This document shows, in pieces, positions 21,282 to 23,586 of a DNA stretch of 23,586 bases. The notes under the pieces are model-generated. The model worked only from the letters and a program-made list of their open reading frames with translations. It had not been told where the DNA came from and ran no database searches. The stretch is from Prevotellaceae bacterium UBA1716. Lineage in GTDB: Bacteria > Bacteroidota > Bacteroidia > Bacteroidales > Bacteroidaceae. The position numbers were made by a program, and so were the translations under genes. Numbering within the stretch: position 1 is the first letter of the stretch; each line of letters starts with the position of its first letter. Location of the stretch: assembly GCA_002317225.1 (NCBI GenBank), contig DCIW01000027.1:1-23586 (forward strand), given 5' to 3'.

Positions 21282-23531
21282 ATGAAACGATTACTAATGC
21301 TTGCCCTCGTGGCTCTTCCGCTCACACTTATGGCTCAGAAGAAACAGTTTACAATCGACGACCTTATCCCTGGTGGTAGCACATACCGCAACATGCAGCC
21401 AGAGACGAAATACTTCACTTGGTGGTACGATGCATGCATGGAACTCGGTGTAGATGACTGTCACCTCATCGATATCGACTACGGACTTCAACGAGATCAC
21501 GCACTCCTAAAGCCACTTACTCTCACAAACATCAATTCCATTCTCGAAGCAGCGGGTCGCAAGAAGATACACCATTTCTACTATGCATCCTTCCCTTATG
21601 GCAATAGGTCATGCATCCTTCTTCCCGATGGCAACAATAAGACTATTATCGATTGGATTGCAGACAAAGTGATTTGGAAGTCGGATATAGATCCTAAAGC
21701 CACAGGACTCGACTGGAACAAGAAATCCCTTGCAACTGCTTACGTTCTCGATCACAACCTCTATGTCCAAACAAGTGATGGTGTCAACCAAGCTATCAGC
21801 TATGATGGAGGACTTGAACTCACTTATGGAGAGAGTGTTCACCGCAACGAATTCGGTATTGAGAAAGGTACCTTCTGGAACGAAGAAGGCACAATGCTTG
21901 CATTCTATAAGATGGACCAGAGCATGGTATCACAGTACCCACAGGTCAACGTAACCCCATACGACGACTCGCAGGTATATCAGGGGCATGACAGTGCAAG
22001 CATCGGTTCGCGATGTGCAATTGTTGAACCCGACCCTTATCCAATGGCTGGAGAGAAGTCGCACAAGGTGAGCATCGGCATTTATAACACAACATCAAAA
22101 AAGACCATCTACCTCAACACTGGTGATCCAACCGATCGCTATTTCACCAATATAGCTTGGGCACCGGATAACCGTCATATCTATGTTATCGAAGTCAACC
22201 GCGATCAGAACAAGGGTTCGCTTGATGAGTATGATGCAGAGACAGGAGAGAAGACTCGCACTCTCTTCACAGAGAGCAACGACAAGTACTTCGAACCAAT
22301 GACCCCAATACAGTTCCTGCCTTGGGACAGTTCCAAGTTCATCTATCTCTCGCGTAAGGATGGCTACAACCATATCTACCTTTACAATGCCAATAACGGA
22401 AAGATGATAAAGCAGCTCACTAAGGGCAATTACGAGGTGATGGAGGTGGTTGGTTTCAATAATGCTCTCCAAACTATCATCTACACTTCGAACCAGCAGG
22501 ACCCACTCCAGAAGAATGTGTTCAATGTTGATATGAAGGGCAAAAACAAGATATTGGGCAATAGTACTGGCTACCACTCACCAGAACTCAGCGGCTCATC
22601 AACTTTCTTCATCGACAAGTATTCTTCACCGATGATTGCTCGCCACATTGACATTGTGAACTCAGAAACAGGTTTTGAGACAAATATACTCTCTTCAAAA
22701 GACCCTTGGTTAGGCTATAATGTTCCACAAATCAAAGTAGGCACAATCAAGGCTGCTGACGGTGTTACAGACCTCTATTACCGACTTATCCTCCCAACCG
22801 ACTTCGACCCTAACAAGAAGTATCCAGCAGTTGTGTATGTATATGGCGGTCCTCATGCCCACAATATCGATGCTACCCGCAACTGGGGTGCTCGCGGATG
22901 GGACATCTGGATGGCACAGAAGGGATATGTGATGTTCTGCCTCGATAACCGTGGTTCGGAGAATCGTGGACTTGCATTCGAGCAAGCAACCTTCCGCAAA
23001 CTTGGTGTTGAGGAGATGAAGGACCAGCTCAAGGGTGTTGATTTCCTCAAGAGCCTCCCTTATGTTGATGCCGAAAGACTTGGGATTCACGGTTGGAGCT
23101 TCGGTGGATTTATGACATCGAGCCTCCTCACAAGCTTCTCTGAGGAAGAGACTGACAACCCATATATCTTTAAGGGGAAGTGCCCGTTCAAGGTAGGTGT
23201 TGCTGGTGGTCCAGTAATCGATTGGAAGTTCTATGAGGTAATGTATGGCGAACGCTATATGGACACTCCTCAGACCAATCCGGAAGGATATAAGTACACA
23301 TCACTCCTTAACAAGGCACAAAACCTCAAGGGCCGACTTATGGTAATATATGGAGGAAACGACCCAACTTGCGTTCCTCAGCACACACTCTCATTTATGC
23401 GTGCTTGTATTGATGCAGGAACATACCCTGACCTCTTCTGCTACCCTGGTGATGGCCATAATATGTTTGGAACGGACAGAATTCATTTACACAAAGTAAT
23501 AACAAGATATTTTGAAGATCATTTGAAATGA
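21282..23531 (+). CDS. S9 family peptidase (dipeptidyl-peptidase IV-like), secreted
   Basis: A serine peptidase of 749 residues that probably releases N-terminal dipeptides from peptides. It has a Sec signal peptide (1-18, cleavage likely near LMA-Q), a DPPIV-type beta-propeller (about 90-460, with repeats such as SKFIYLSRKDGYNHIYLYN) and a C-terminal alpha/beta-hydrolase domain (about 535-749). The catalytic triad is visible: Ser606 in GWSFGGF, Asp694 in YGGNDPTCVP and His726 in GDGHNMF. The YVYGGPHAHN oxyanion region and the DNRGSENRG motif fit the S9B/C type. The site is presumably periplasmic. It starts 44 bases after folK, and its TGA overlaps the argB ATG by 4 bases. Exact specificity (Pro, Ala or other at P1) is not readable from sequence. 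Confidence 0.93.
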   Translation: MKRLLMLALVALPLTLMAQKKQFTIDDLIPGGSTYRNMQPETKYFTWWYDACMELGVDDCHLIDIDYGLQRDHALLKPLTLTNINSILEAAGRKKIHHFYYASFPYGNRSCILLPDGNNKTIIDWIADKVIWKSDIDPKATGLDWNKKSLATAYVLDHNLYVQTSDGVNQAISYDGGLELTYGESVHRNEFGIEKGTFWNEEGTMLAFYKMDQSMVSQYPQVNVTPYDDSQVYQGHDSASIGSRCAIVEPDPYPMAGEKSHKVSIGIYNTTSKKTIYLNTGDPTDRYFTNIAWAPDNRHIYVIEVNRDQNKGSLDEYDAETGEKTRTLFTESNDKYFEPMTPIQFLPWDSSKFIYLSRKDGYNHIYLYNANNGKMIKQLTKGNYEVMEVVGFNNALQTIIYTSNQQDPLQKNVFNVDMKGKNKILGNSTGYHSPELSGSSTFFIDKYSSPMIARHIDIVNSETGFETNILSSKDPWLGYNVPQIKVGTIKAADGVTDLYYRLILPTDFDPNKKYPAVVYVYGGPHAHNIDATRNWGARGWDIWMAQKGYVMFCLDNRGSENRGLAFEQATFRKLGVEEMKDQLKGVDFLKSLPYVDAERLGIHGWSFGGFMTSSLLTSFSEEETDNPYIFKGKCPFKVGVAGGPVIDWKFYEVMYGERYMDTPQTNPEGYKYTSLLNKAQNLKGRLMVIYGGNDPTCVPQHTLSFMRACIDAGTYPDLFCYPGDGHNMFGTDRIHLHKVITRYFEDHLK

Positions 23532-23586
23532 AACTTACAGTAATAAAAGTAGGTGGCAAAATCGTTGAGGACGAAGCCACACTCTC
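23528..23586 (+). CDS. argB: Acetylglutamate kinase ArgB, 5' end (partial)
   Basis: Only the first 19 codons are in the window: MKLTVIKVGGKIVEDEATL. The K-V-G-G motif is the ATP-phosphate-binding start of amino-acid kinases, and the segment matches what I recall of Bacteroidota acetylglutamate kinase, the second enzyme of arginine synthesis. The ATG overlaps the TGA of the peptidase gene (ATGA). The gene is cut by the window edge, so completeness cannot be judged. Confidence 0.8.
   Translation, partial: MKLTVIKVGGKIVEDEATL

Noticed and set aside
1..23586. tRNA, rRNA or riboswitch
   Set aside because: I scanned the spacers for cloverleaf-like or conserved riboswitch patterns and found none that I could support; a covariance-model search would be decisive.

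Overview
The window looks like chromosomal DNA of a Bacteroidales bacterium, most likely Prevotella-like. Four observations support this. Promoter-like boxes of the TAnnTTTG type lie 18-41 bases before several starts, and clear Shine-Dalgarno sequences are absent. The window holds genes and domain families characteristic of Bacteroidota (PorD/DUF4835, DUF3127, DUF3098, DUF2264, a YhcG-type PDDEXK nuclease). The gene orders dnaN-exonuclease-coaBC-porD-recN and ftsX-DUF3098-uppP-truB-queA-folK are ones I associate with this phylum. The spacers carry G/C palindromes of the kind seen in these genomes. The genus is an inference, not a proof.

Layout. 1-972: 3' part of a DUF2264 protein, closed by a strong hairpin terminator. 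1035-1325: convergent spacer with a mirrored set of six G/C hairpins (REPIN/MITE-like). 1326-4152, minus strand: an exported lipoprotein nuclease of the NucA/DNA-RNA non-specific family and, upstream, a secreted TPR protein whose N-terminal trypsin-like domain appears to have lost its catalytic triad. 4303-10051, minus strand: a tight operon dnaN, DEDDh exonuclease, coaBC, porD, recN. It combines the sliding clamp, a proofreading-type exonuclease, coenzyme A synthesis, a type IX secretion protein and double-strand-break repair.

10175-11159, plus strand: divergent from dnaN, a DUF3127 protein that resembles a small SSB (predicted OB-type core, Ala/Pro linker, terminal DLPF), followed 3 bases later by a histidine phosphatase. 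11160-12143: almost 1 kb without an intact gene. It holds iteron-like 8-base repeats in two inverted arrays around an A/T-rich core, scraps resembling an antirepressor-type gene, and a 187-base MITE-like element with inverted ends. 12144-13197: a YhcG/DUF1016 PDDEXK nuclease gene broken near its 5' end by one apparent extra A. 13253-13876: a membrane-anchored protein I do not recognise. 13892-15321, minus strand: two translationally coupled membrane proteins (unknown polytopic protein, then a YqaA/DedA-type protein).

15410-23586, plus strand: a long co-directional run of miaB, ftsX, DUF3098, uppP, truB, queA, folK, an S9 dipeptidyl-peptidase-like gene and the first 59 bases of argB. It combines tRNA modification (MiaB, TruB, QueA), cell-envelope growth (FtsX, UppP), folate synthesis and peptide use. 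Three successive spacers in this run contain short tandem repeats that carry stop codons.

Most of the window is conserved housekeeping sequence. The accessory and most puzzling part is 11160-13250. I did not find a CRISPR array, tRNA, rRNA or intact transposase. I see no complete new system, but the iteron/A-T core structure, the SSB-like DUF3127 protein beside dnaN, and the pseudoprotease-TPR protein deserve a closer look.
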